Assembly (NCBI RefSeq): GCF_014203365.1
Contig: NZ_JACHIS010000001.1
Location: 3,410,001 to 3,474,000, forward strand
Length of the DNA stretch: 64,000 bases
Direction: 5' to 3'
From: Actinoalloteichus hymeniacidonis
Lineage (GTDB): Bacteria > Actinomycetota > Actinomycetes > Mycobacteriales > Pseudonocardiaceae
Both the position numbers and the translations under genes were made by a program. This document shows positions 8,772 through 16,296 of the stretch, piece after piece (the stretch's first letter is position 1; every line of letters begins with the position of its first letter). The notes beneath the pieces were generated by a model. It saw nothing but the letters and a program-made list of their open reading frames with translations, searched no databases and was not told the origin of the DNA.

Positions 8772-9476
8772 ATGTCCACTCATACTCTGCTGCCTCGGGC
8801 GGCCGCCATGAAAGTACTGGCCGTAGCCGGTGTCGTGGTGCTGTTCCTGTCCACGTTATGGGCGGGTTCCGCTTTCGGACACGGCTCGACGATCGACCCG
8901 CCGTCCCGGAACTACGGTTGTTGGCAACGCTGGGGACACGACTTCCAGAATCCGGCGATGGCGACCGAGGATCCGATGTGTTACCAGGCATGGCAGGCCG
9001 ACTCCAATGCCATGTGGAATTGGAACGGGCTCTACCGAGAGCAGGTCGGCGGCGATCACCAGGGTGCCATCCCCGACGGGACGCTCTGCAGCGCCGGGAA
9101 CACCGGCGGGACCCGGTACGCGGCCCTCGACGAGCCGGGCCCGTGGGAGGCGACCGAACTCGACACCCGGTTCACCGCGACCGTCCACGATCAGGCCCTG
9201 CATGGCGCCGACTACTACCGGATCTACGTGACCCGGCAGGGGTTCGATCCGCTGACCGACGAACTCGGGTGGGGCGACCTCGAACTCGCCGGCGAGACCG
9301 GGCGGATCGCACCGGGCGAGGGCACGCCGAGCAGCGAGCCGTCGCTGGGCGGGGTGTCGGTGGACATCGAGGTCGACGCCTCCGGCCGCTCCGGTCGACA
9401 CATCGTCTACATGATCTGGCAGGCCAGCCACTTCGATCAGACGTTCTACGGGTGCAGTGACGTGATCTTCCGCTAG
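8772..9476 (+). CDS. AA10 lytic polysaccharide monooxygenase
   Basis: A secreted copper enzyme that oxidatively cleaves chitin or cellulose chains. The signal peptide runs from residue 1 to about 36 and cleavage after SAFG exposes H37, which must be the first residue of the mature protein to form the copper histidine brace. The second brace histidine is H96 in GDHQGAIPDGTLCSAGN, an AA10 signature, and an axial aromatic occurs in the C-terminal SHFDQTFYGCSDVIF. Cysteines at 50, 70 and later sites fit AA10 disulfides. With about 198 mature residues it is a single catalytic domain without an attached binding module. An alternative start at the internal M13 would give a shorter signal peptide. 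No chitinase or cellulase is adjacent, and chitin versus cellulose preference cannot be read. Confidence 0.92.
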   Translation: MSTHTLLPRAAAMKVLAVAGVVVLFLSTLWAGSAFGHGSTIDPPSRNYGCWQRWGHDFQNPAMATEDPMCYQAWQADSNAMWNWNGLYREQVGGDHQGAIPDGTLCSAGNTGGTRYAALDEPGPWEATELDTRFTATVHDQALHGADYYRIYVTRQGFDPLTDELGWGDLELAGETGRIAPGEGTPSSEPSLGGVSVDIEVDASGRSGRHIVYMIWQASHFDQTFYGCSDVIFR

Positions 9477-9553
9477 TCGCAGCGTCCGCAGCCGAGGCGG
9501 GAACGACCGTTCCCGTTCTCTTCCCGCCTCGGCCCGCTTCCCCGGAGCCTGCG

Positions 9554-10138
9554 TCAGCCTGCGGTGGGCCTGCTCACGGGCCCGTTCCACTCCTGGCGTG
9601 TCACCGCATAGTCGGCCTCGCCGTGTTCCGTTCCCTCGATCGGGTCGTCGAACACCTCGTGGCGGATCCCCACCGGGGTCAGGCCCGCCCGTTCCAGCAC
9701 TCGTCGGGATGCGAGGTTGACCGCCATCGTCGTGGCGAAGACCCGCTCCAGCCCGGCCGTGTCGAAACCGCGTCGCAGCAGTTCGACGGCTCCCTCGGTC
9801 GCGTAACCCTGTCCCCAGGCCCGGACATGCAACCGATAGCCGAGCTCCGCCTCGCCCACCGAAGCCGTGGGACACAGCTCGAACCAACCGATGAAATCAC
9901 CACCCCGGCGGGTGAACGCCGCCCAGAAACCGAGGATCTCGTCGTGCGCCGAGGCGGCGAGCATCGCGGGCAACCGTTCGTCGCGCATCACCTCCCGAGG
10001 TGTCGGCTTCCCTCCGGTGAGAAAGCGCATGACCTCGGGTTCGGCATCGAGGGCGGTCAACAGGTCGACATCGGCCTCGGTGAGCCGACGCAGCACCAGA
10101 CGAGCCGTCGAGATCGACATCGAGTCGTCGGCCGTCAC
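9554..10138 (-). CDS. GNAT acetyltransferase, RimJ/RimL-like
   Basis: A GCN5-related N-acetyltransferase of about 194 residues. It begins with the ISTARLVLRRLTEADVDLL pattern of the Acetyltransf_3 group and has the acetyl-CoA binding stretch YRLHVRAWGQGYATEGAVELL, then ATTMAVNLASRRVLERAG, all typical of RimJ-like enzymes that acetylate protein N-termini or small molecules. The start is taken as the GTG at 10138, whose GTGA overlaps the stop of the ArsR gene and implies translational coupling; an ATG at 10120 is the alternative. It is the last gene of a SulP-ArsR-GNAT run. The substrate is unknown. Confidence 0.85.
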   Translation of the reverse strand: MTADDSMSISTARLVLRRLTEADVDLLTALDAEPEVMRFLTGGKPTPREVMRDERLPAMLAASAHDEILGFWAAFTRRGGDFIGWFELCPTASVGEAELGYRLHVRAWGQGYATEGAVELLRRGFDTAGLERVFATTMAVNLASRRVLERAGLTPVGIRHEVFDDPIEGTEHGEADYAVTRQEWNGPVSRPTAG

Positions 10139-10467
10139 GGCGTCGGTTCCCGCAGTCCTTCCAACAGCTCGACCTGCTCCGACAGCACACCGGTCAGGAT
10201 CGTTCTGGCCACCGCCATCAGTTCGGCCACCTGCGGGCTGGTCAGGGAGTAGTACACCGCCGAGCCCTCGCGCCGGGTCTCGACCAGGCCCGCCCGTCGG
10301 AGCACGGCCAGCTGCTGGGACAGACCCGCAGGCTCGATACCGATCTCGGACAGCATCTCGCCGACGGCATGCTCTCGACGGCTCAGCAGTTCCAGCACCC
10401 GGATGCGCACCGGGTGCCCGAGCGTCTTGAAGAACTCGGCTTTGAGCCGGTGCAGTGGGGTGCTCAC
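10135..10467 (-). CDS. ArsR-family transcriptional regulator
   Basis: A 110-residue winged helix-turn-helix protein. It starts H-R-L-K-A-E-F-F-K-T-L-G-H-P-V-R-I-R-V-L, the usual ArsR first helices, has the recognition region IEPAGLSQQLAVLRRAGLVETRREGS, and a wing SAVYYSLTSP. The classical metal motif CVC is absent, so it probably does not sense arsenic or cadmium in the ArsR/SmtB way. Its location directly after the SulP transporter, and translational coupling to the GNAT gene after it, suggest autoregulation of this operon in response to an anion or redox signal. That is inference from position. Confidence 0.85.
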   Translation of the reverse strand: MSTPLHRLKAEFFKTLGHPVRIRVLELLSRREHAVGEMLSEIGIEPAGLSQQLAVLRRAGLVETRREGSAVYYSLTSPQVAELMAVARTILTGVLSEQVELLEGLREPTP

Positions 10468-10555
10468 CGGTCCCGCCCACCCGATCCGAGCGACGGCGTG
10501 ATCGAGCAGCGCGAACTCGGGACAAGCACTGCCCGAACCGGACGTGGCACAAGCT

Positions 10556-12289
10556 TCATGTCACACATTCTTTCGCATCGGGGCCCGCGTGGGGTTCCGC
10601 AGACCGCGACACCGCCCGGTGGTCCCGCCGCGCCAGGGTTCGCGCGTGGTCGACAGCATCGGCGAGTTCGAGGAAGATCCGGCCGGTGGTCCGGATCCGT
10701 TCCAGATTCGGCAGTCCGAGCAGGGGCCGGGCATGGACATCCCGGAGCTCGGAGAGCAGGACGACGACCCCCTCGCGTTCCAGCTCCTCGATCGCCTCGT
10801 CGAGCGCCTGCGCTCCCGTCGCGTCGATACCCGAGATCCGCGACATCCGAAGGATCACGATCCTGGCCCGCTCGATCGCGGCGACCTCGCGGCGGAAGCC
10901 GTCGGCGGTGGCGAAGAAGAGCGGGCCGTCGAAGCGGTGCGCGACGATGCCGTCGGGCCGTTCCGCCGCCGATGCCCGGTCCGCCCCGTGGTCCACCACG
11001 ACGTGTTCCCCTCGGGCTCCGCGCGCGAGTGCCACGGTGGCGAGGAGGACCGCGATCGCGACTCCCAGGACCACCGCGCTGATCAGGTCGACCGCCACCG
11101 TGACGATCAAGGTGACCACCAGCACGACCGCGTCACGCGGGGTGGCCTTGATCAGGGTGAGCAGCTCGCGCCCCGCCACCATGCGCACGGTGGTGGCCAA
11201 CAGCACGCCTGCCAGGGCCGCGAGGGGGATCAACCCCACTATCGCCGAGAGGCTGAACACCACCAGCGCGAGCACCACCGCGTGGACGAACGCCGCCAAC
11301 CTGGACCGAGCGCCGGAGCGGACGTTCACAGCGGTGCGGGCGATGGCCGCAGTGGCGGGCACTCCGCCGAACAGTGGAACGACCAGGTTCGCCACTCCTT
11401 GGCCGAACAGCTCGCGGTCCGGGTCGTGCCGCTCGACGCCGTCGCTCATTCCGTCGGCGACCGTCGCCGACAACAGGCTCTCCAAGGCGGCGAGTGCCGC
11501 GACGGCCACGGCCGAGGGGAGCAGTTCGGGGATGATCGAGAGGTCGACGAAGTCGAGTGCGGGCCCGGGCAGCCCGGTGGGCAGCTCACCGATCTGGGCG
11601 GTGTCGAGATCGAAGACGACGACGGCCAGGGTGGCGATGACGACGGCAGGCAACGAGAAGGGGATCGCGGGGAACCGACGGCCGCCCACCAAGGTCACCA
11701 GCGCCACGCCCAAGGCCAGCAGTACCGGGACCGGTTGGGGGTCGGCGAGGAAACGCGCGGCCGCCTCGGCGGCGGTCGCCCAGACCCGCTCGCCGTGCAG
11801 TCCGTCGACACCGAGCATCGCGGGCACCTGCTGCAGAGCGATCACGATCGCTATCCCGGCGGTGAAACCCACGATCACCGGCGTCGGTAGCAATCGAACC
11901 ACCCGCCCCGCTCTGGTCAGGGCCAGGACGATGAGAAGGACCCCGGCCAACAAGCCGACCAGCAGGACCCCCGACACGCCGAACCTGCCGACGATGGGGA
12001 CCAGCACGACGGTCATCGCGCCGGTCGGGCCCGAGACCTGCAGGTTGCTCCCCCCGAAGATCGAAGCCAACGCACCCGCGACGATCGCGGTGATCAGTCC
12101 CGCCTCGGCACCGAGACCGGAGCTGATTCCGAAGGCCAGGGCGAGCGGCAACGCGACCACGGCCACCGTCACGCCCGCGATCAGATCGCGGCGCGGTGCC
12201 TGGCGCACGGCGCGCCAATCGGATCGCCCGGGCAACAGCGAACGCAGGCCCGCGCTGCGCTCGGGGACGGGGCTCTCTCGACTCACCAC
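10556..12289 (-). CDS. SulP family anion transporter with STAS domain
   Basis: A 577-residue membrane transporter of the SLC26/SulP family. The early segment VVALPLALAFGISSGLGAEAG and the following SNLQVSGPTGAMTVV are the family signature of the anion-binding repeat. About fourteen membrane segments cover residues 35-430, and a soluble STAS domain occupies the last 110 residues (RIVILRMSRISGIDATGAQALDEAIEEL). SulP proteins move sulfate, bicarbonate or other small anions across the cytoplasmic membrane. There is no fused carbonic anhydrase domain, and no sulfate-assimilation genes are close, so the ion is uncertain. It heads an apparent three-gene unit with ArsR and GNAT genes (88 bases, then a 4-base overlap). 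Confidence 0.9.
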   Translation of the reverse strand: MVSRESPVPERSAGLRSLLPGRSDWRAVRQAPRRDLIAGVTVAVVALPLALAFGISSGLGAEAGLITAIVAGALASIFGGSNLQVSGPTGAMTVVLVPIVGRFGVSGVLLVGLLAGVLLIVLALTRAGRVVRLLPTPVIVGFTAGIAIVIALQQVPAMLGVDGLHGERVWATAAEAAARFLADPQPVPVLLALGVALVTLVGGRRFPAIPFSLPAVVIATLAVVVFDLDTAQIGELPTGLPGPALDFVDLSIIPELLPSAVAVAALAALESLLSATVADGMSDGVERHDPDRELFGQGVANLVVPLFGGVPATAAIARTAVNVRSGARSRLAAFVHAVVLALVVFSLSAIVGLIPLAALAGVLLATTVRMVAGRELLTLIKATPRDAVVLVVTLIVTVAVDLISAVVLGVAIAVLLATVALARGARGEHVVVDHGADRASAAERPDGIVAHRFDGPLFFATADGFRREVAAIERARIVILRMSRISGIDATGAQALDEAIEELEREGVVVLLSELRDVHARPLLGLPNLERIRTTGRIFLELADAVDHARTLARRDHRAVSRSAEPHAGPDAKECVT

Positions 12290-12341
12290 GGCGACTCCGG
12301 TCGACTCCGCCCGTCCGCTTCGACGGACAGTGCAGCAGGGA

Positions 12342-12376
12342 TTTCGAATCTATGCAGTTATGAAAACATGCAATTG
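12342..12376 (-). promoter_or_regulatory. Candidate promoter/operator of the SulP operon
   Basis: An AT-rich island just upstream of the SulP start contains an imperfect inverted repeat TGCAGTT-N-AACATGCA at about 12353-12373. It is the only AT-rich patch in this intergenic region, and its position before a transporter-ArsR operon makes an ArsR binding site plausible. Confidence 0.3.
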
Positions 12377-12433
12377 ATGTCACGCGGCGCAGTCGGAGCT
12401 GTGACGCCGCACACTCGCCGTGCGCGACTCGTG

Positions 12434-12488
12434 CGCCGCCCGGGGACGCGGCCGGCGCACGACGGCTCCGGCCGGGCAACGGGCGGCG
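12434..12488. terminator. Nested hairpin after the dioxygenase gene
   Basis: An outer 9-bp perfect stem CGCCGCCCG (12434-12442) pairs with 12480-12488 and an inner 6-bp stem GGCCGG/CCGGCC pairs 12450-12455 with 12468-12473. It starts about 30 bases after the dioxygenase stop on the minus strand. Confidence 0.5.
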
Positions 12489-12518
12489 GCCCGAGGAGAC
12501 CGCCCTGTGGTCGGCGGT

Positions 12519-13397
12519 TCAGGCGACCTGGAACGACCGCTTGGACAGGCCCATCATGTAGCCCTCGATGGTGGTGGTCACCGGTCGTTCGGGACCGGCC
12601 GCGCCGAGGGTCACGAAGAGCGGGATGTAGTGGTCCACCGTCGGATGGGCGAAGGGCATGCCGGGCGCCTCGGAGCGGTAGGACGCGAGTGCGTCCACGT
12701 CTCCCCTGGCCAACGCCTCGCTCGCCCAGGCATCGAAGTCCGACGACCAGCTGGGCACCAGATTCCTGGTGATGATCTCGCGATCGAGATACGGCAGGCC
12801 GTGGGTCATGAAGCCGGAGCCGATCACCAGCACGCCCTCCTCCCGCAGCGACCGCAGTCGCGAGCCCAGCGCCAACAACCGGTCGGGCTCATGGGTGGGG
12901 AGACTGAGCTGGAGCACCGGCACGTCGCCCAACGGGTACATCGCCTTGAGCGGCACCCACGCCCCGTGGTCCAGCCCTCGGCCGAGGTGCTGATGCACCG
13001 GCTCCGTGTCGGGCATCGCGGCGGCGACCCGGGCGGCCAGGGCCGTCGCGTCCGGGGTGGCATAGGTCATCTCGTAGTAGCGGCGGGCAAAGCCCCCGAA
13101 GTCGTAGACCAGCGGGGTGTTCGCCGCTGGATCCGACAGGCTCACCGGTGCGGCCTCCCAATGCGCACTGACGATCAGGATGCTGCGGGGCTTGGGCAGC
13201 GCTAGCGACCACGCGAGCAGTTGCCGCAGCCATTGCGGGTCGTCGAAGAGCGGCGGCGCGCCATGGCTGAGGTAGAGGGCGGGCAGCGGGCCGTCCTCCG
13301 GGGTCCACTCGCGGTGCGCCCTGGAGGCGGTCAGCGCGTCACCGATGAAGGCGTCGAACGCTCCGGCGGGGATCTCGGGGTTGATCGGCGAGAACAT
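12519..13397 (-). CDS. DODA-type extradiol ring-opening dioxygenase
   Basis: A 292-residue class III extradiol dioxygenase of the 4,5-DOPA dioxygenase/YgiD group, non-heme metal enzymes that open catechol-type rings. The metal-binding histidines are visible in LYLSHGAPPL, IVSAHWEA and GLDHGAWVPL, with a further conserved FMTHGLPYL segment near the middle and VDHYIPLF toward the end. The start at 13397 is supported by AGGAAGGA about 6 bases upstream. The gene is transcribed away from a MarR regulator, and two matching palindromes lie between them. This arrangement suggests induction by phenolic or quinone-like compounds, but the real substrate is unknown. Confidence 0.88.
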   Translation of the reverse strand: MFSPINPEIPAGAFDAFIGDALTASRAHREWTPEDGPLPALYLSHGAPPLFDDPQWLRQLLAWSLALPKPRSILIVSAHWEAAPVSLSDPAANTPLVYDFGGFARRYYEMTYATPDATALAARVAAAMPDTEPVHQHLGRGLDHGAWVPLKAMYPLGDVPVLQLSLPTHEPDRLLALGSRLRSLREEGVLVIGSGFMTHGLPYLDREIITRNLVPSWSSDFDAWASEALARGDVDALASYRSEAPGMPFAHPTVDHYIPLFVTLGAAGPERPVTTTIEGYMMGLSKRSFQVA

Positions 13398-13499
13398 GAT
13401 CTGTCCTTCCTGACAGGCAAGCCCGGCCCCCGGCGACCGCGATGCACGCACCGAGGAGACCGGACGGCCTGGAGCGTCGCGGCCATCCCGCAACGCTCG

Positions 13500-13548
13500 C
13501 TTGAAGCTTCAAGGAACACGGTACTCCTCGTTCACTTGAAGCTTCAAT
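13500..13548. promoter_or_regulatory. Twin MarR-type operator palindromes
   Basis: Two copies of TTGAAGCTTCAA occur at 13501-13512 and 13536-13547, each a perfect 12-bp palindrome (the first extends to 14 bp, CTTGAAGCTTCAAG). Their centres are 35 bp apart. They lie between the divergent dioxygenase and MarR genes, close to the MarR start, the expected position for autoregulation and repression of the dioxygenase. Confidence 0.7.
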
Positions 13549-13569
13549 AAGGACTTGTACACTGGGAAG

Positions 13570-14034
13570 ATGACCGACGGTGTTCGCTGGCTGAGTCCCC
13601 GAGAGCAACAAGCCTGGCGGGCCTACCTCCATGCCGATCGACTGCTACGGGAGGGCCTGGAACGCCAACTGCGCCGCGACGCGCACATGTCGCACGTCCA
13701 CTACCAGATCCTGGTGCACCTCTCCGAGTGCCCGGATCGCAGCAGATCGATGACCTCGCTGGCTCGACTGGTCGACATCTCCCCCAGCAGGCTGTCCCAC
13801 GCGATGAGCACGCTGGAATCCCGGGGCTGGGTCTCCCGGTGCCGGGATGCCGACAACGGCCGGAGCGTGGTGGCGAGGTTGACCGACGTCGGATTCGCCG
13901 CGCTCACCGAGGCGGCACCCGGCCACGTGCGCGAGGTCCGTCGTCGGGTGTTCGATCGGCTCACCAGCGAGCAGATCGACGCGATGGCTGCCATCGCAGC
14001 CGTGATGGCCGGACCGGAGCCCGGCCCGATCTGA
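13570..14034 (+). CDS. MarR-family transcriptional regulator
   Basis: A 154-residue MarR-type winged helix regulator. Helices before the DNA-binding part include SPREQQAWRAYLHADRLLREGLERQL; the recognition region is SLARLVDISPSRLSHAMSTLESRGWVSR, and the wing holds RDADNGRSVVARLTDVG. The start at 13570 (M-T-D-G-V-R-W-L) fits MarR proteins better than an upstream ATG at 13555. The two palindromes just upstream and the divergent dioxygenase make this the probable repressor of both genes. No redox cysteine pair is evident (the single C at ...RCRDAD is conserved in some members), so the signal may be a ligand. Confidence 0.88.
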   Translation: MTDGVRWLSPREQQAWRAYLHADRLLREGLERQLRRDAHMSHVHYQILVHLSECPDRSRSMTSLARLVDISPSRLSHAMSTLESRGWVSRCRDADNGRSVVARLTDVGFAALTEAAPGHVREVRRRVFDRLTSEQIDAMAAIAAVMAGPEPGPI

Positions 14035-14049
14035 TCGAGAACCGCCGAT

Positions 14050-14078
14050 CGTCGCCGTTCGGGGCGAGACCGGCGACG
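14050..14078. terminator. Bidirectional hairpin between marR and tetR
   Basis: A perfect 8-bp stem CGTCGCCG (14050-14057) pairs with CGGCGACG (14071-14078) in the 51-base gap between two convergent genes. Confidence 0.5.
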
Positions 14079-14085
14079 CACCCGT

Positions 14086-14671
14086 CTACCGGGAGGAACG
14101 GATCAGCCGGGACAGGTGCCGGCCCGCGATCCGCAGCGCCCGGTCGTCCCTGGCCACCTGGGCCGTGACCTCGGCACCCTCGATGGTGTTGATCACGGTG
14201 CAGGCCAGCTCGTCGGCATCGACCGCCTCGAATCCGTCGGCGAGTAGACGCTCGGCGACGATGCGCTGCCAGTTCTCCAGCGCCGCCGCACATGCGCGCT
14301 GGATATCGGGCGTCCGGCCGAGGGTCTCCAACGCCGTGGCGTTGACCGGGCAACCCCCAGCCAGTCCGATGCGCGCAGACCGTCGGCCAGCAGCGTGACG
14401 ATGGCGAGCATCGCGTCTGCGGAGTCGGCCTCGGCCGCCAGGCCCGCGCGCAGCACCTCGGCGAACTCCTCGTCGCTGTAGCGGATCGCCTCGGCGGCCA
14501 GCTCCTGCTTGCCGCCGGGAAAGAAGTGGTAGACGGACCCGAGGGTGGCCTCGGCGGCCGCGGCGATCTGCTTGATCGGAGTGCCCTCGTAGCCCTGCCG
14601 CTGCAGCAGCCGGGCGGTCACCCGCACGATGCGGTCCCGAGTGGAGGGAGAACTCCGTGAACAAGGGTCAT
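14086..14671 (-). pseudogene. TetR-family regulator, frameshifted
   Basis: A LmrA/YxaF-like TetR regulator split over two frames. The N-terminal part reads TRDRIVRVTARLLQRQGYEG, GTPIKQIAAAAEATLGSVYHFFPGGK (the helix-turn-helix) and runs on to LLADGLRASDWLG. The C-terminal part resumes in another frame as GCPVNATALETLGR and continues to RLIRSSR. The two would join as W-L-G-G-C-P-V, a conserved junction in this group, if the C-run at 14354-14358 had six bases instead of five. So a single-base loss is the apparent lesion: a true pseudogene, a sequencing error, or less likely slippage. The N-terminus is also unclear: no start codon with a ribosome binding site lies in frame near the expected first residue. 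The coordinates stop at an ATG at 14671 that is itself one base out of frame. Confidence 0.7.
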
Positions 14672-14731
14672 GGCCGGTCCGCGACGGTAGGCCCGCACGT
14701 CCACCGCGTGCCCTGTCGGACCGCCGTGCTT

Positions 14732-14750
14732 GTCTGTACAACATGTACGC
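14732..14750. promoter_or_regulatory. Candidate TetR operator over the divergent starts
   Basis: The inverted repeat GTACA-N3-TGTAC lies at 14736-14748, and the ATG of the GNAT gene (14743) falls within it. A site of this type between a TetR gene and a divergent gene is typical for autoregulation. Confidence 0.35.
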
Positions 14751-15462
14751 ACCGACGACTCCGCTGCCCGAACTGATCCGCCGCTGGCAGGCGGGCTGGG
14801 GAACGGCACGCGGATTGGCCGCCGCCGTGGAAGCGCGCGGCGGCCTGCACGTCGTGCACGGCGAGCCGGATCGGCACACCGAGAGCATCGCCCTGCACGC
14901 CGAGGAGGACCTCGATTCCGTCCGATCCCTGGCCGAAGCGACCGCAGCAGCGTCGGTGCCGACCTGGTGCACCGTGCCGACCCGGCATCCCGAGGTGGTC
15001 GCCACGATCCTCACCGAGGCCGGACTCGTCCTCGGCACGGGCATCGAGACCCTGATGACCGCCGAGTTGGAGTCGACCGCACCGCTGCCCGCACCGGATC
15101 CGTACCGCGCGACCTTCGCGGTCCGGCCCACCGATGGCGTGCCGGTGATCGAGGCGACCGTGCGCCACCCGTCCAGGACGATCGCCGCCCGAGGCTTGAT
15201 GGCGGTGCACGGCAGCGACGCCGTGGCCCATTCCATCGAGACCAGGCCCGCGCACCGGCGGCGGGGCCTGGCCTCGGTGGTGATGAGCACGCTGATCGCC
15301 GAGGCGGTACGGCTGGGCGCCACCACCGGCTTACTCGTCGCCAGCTCCGATGGTGAACGGCTCTACTCGGCCCTGGGCTGGTCGGCGGTGGCGACGGTGC
15401 TGGTCGCGAGCACACCGCCGAAGCACCGACGCGCGGGGGCGCCGGGCGCGGCGCGGCCCTGA
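14743..15462 (+). CDS. GNAT-family acetyltransferase
   Basis: A 239-residue protein with a C-terminal GNAT domain. The acetyl-CoA loop is in ETRPAHRRRGLASVVMSTL, followed by EAVRLGATTGLLVASSDGERLYSALGW, the usual beta5-to-C-terminal pattern. The N-terminal half (RRWQAGWGTARGLAAAVEA onward) is a degenerate GNAT-like lobe. The start at 14743 is uncertain: there is no ribosome binding site and the ATG lies within a palindrome, so the message may be leaderless. The gene is divergent from the frameshifted TetR gene, which would be its natural regulator. The substrate is unknown. Confidence 0.75.
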   Translation: MYAPTTPLPELIRRWQAGWGTARGLAAAVEARGGLHVVHGEPDRHTESIALHAEEDLDSVRSLAEATAAASVPTWCTVPTRHPEVVATILTEAGLVLGTGIETLMTAELESTAPLPAPDPYRATFAVRPTDGVPVIEATVRHPSRTIAARGLMAVHGSDAVAHSIETRPAHRRRGLASVVMSTLIAEAVRLGATTGLLVASSDGERLYSALGWSAVATVLVASTPPKHRRAGAPGAARP

Positions 15463-15467
15463 GGCGT

Positions 15468-16256
15468 TCAGTCGGGCGGGGTCAGCGCGAGTTCGATGCC
15501 GAGGTCGCGGATCCCGTCCGCCGCCGCCTCGGCGAGCCCATCATCGGTGACGATCGCGTCGAACTCCCGCAGGCGCGCGATGCGGTACATGCCGTAGGTG
15601 CCGTACTTCGGGCTGCCGGCCACCAACAGCGAGCCCGATGCCGCCGCCATCGCCGCCTGCTTGACCTCGACCTTCGCCGAGGACGGCGTGGTGACGCCAC
15701 GTTGTAGATCCCAGGAACTGGTGGAGATCAACGCCAGGTCCAGTGAGAGCTGTTCGAGGGTCCTGGCCGCCAACCGCCCCACGCTGGAGCGGTTGGCGTG
15801 CTCGATCCGGCCGCCCACGTGGATCAGCTCGACCTCGGTGTTGCCGACCAGGGCGTCGACGATCGAGAAGTCGTTGGTCACCACCGTCATGCCCACGTGT
15901 TCCAGGATGTACGGCACCATCGCCAGCATCGTGGTGCCCGCATCCAGATACACCGTCGTGTCGTCGCGAAGGAAACGCGCCGCCTCCCGCGCCATCGCCA
16001 GCTTCTGCGGCCGCTCGGTGACCGACTTGTCGATGAAGCTGGGTTCCTGCCGGACCTGGCTGGCGATCCGCACCCCGCCGGGGACCGAGAACGCCCGGCC
16101 CTCGCGTTCGAGCGCCGCGATATCGCGTCGCACGGTCATGTGGGAGACGCCGAGGATCTCGGTCAACTGGTGGACGCTGAGTACCAGCTGACCTCGCAGG
16201 TGCTTCAACAGCAGCTCACGTCGCTGATCCGGGATCAGCGGAGTCTCCTCGACCAT
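15468..16256 (-). CDS. DeoR-family sugar-phosphate-responsive regulator
   Basis: A 262-residue DeoR-type regulator. The N-terminal helix-turn-helix includes QRRELLLKHLRGQLVLSVHQ and the family signature VSHMTVRRDIAALEREG. The C-terminal sugar-phosphate sensor domain has the YLDAGTTMLAM loop, TVVTNDFSIVDAL and HVGGRIEHANRSSVG. Such proteins are usually repressors released by a phosphorylated sugar. GAGG lies about 9 bases before the chosen ATG at 16256. It is the last gene of the SAF-oxidoreductase, gntP, deoR arm (40 bases after gntP) and is probably the local regulator of the whole acid-sugar locus. Confidence 0.9.
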   Translation of the reverse strand: MVEETPLIPDQRRELLLKHLRGQLVLSVHQLTEILGVSHMTVRRDIAALEREGRAFSVPGGVRIASQVRQEPSFIDKSVTERPQKLAMAREAARFLRDDTTVYLDAGTTMLAMVPYILEHVGMTVVTNDFSIVDALVGNTEVELIHVGGRIEHANRSSVGRLAARTLEQLSLDLALISTSSWDLQRGVTTPSSAKVEVKQAAMAAASGSLLVAGSPKYGTYGMYRIARLREFDAIVTDDGLAEAAADGIRDLGIELALTPPD

Positions 16257-16296
16257 GATCGCGACCTCCCTCGCGCGCTTGACGGTACAGGGCGAC

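Noticed and set aside
10544-12377. Long plus-strand open frames over the SulP gene
   Set aside because: Antisense to a clear transporter gene with a STAS domain; the reading has low-complexity Arg/Thr/Ser content typical of a shadow frame.
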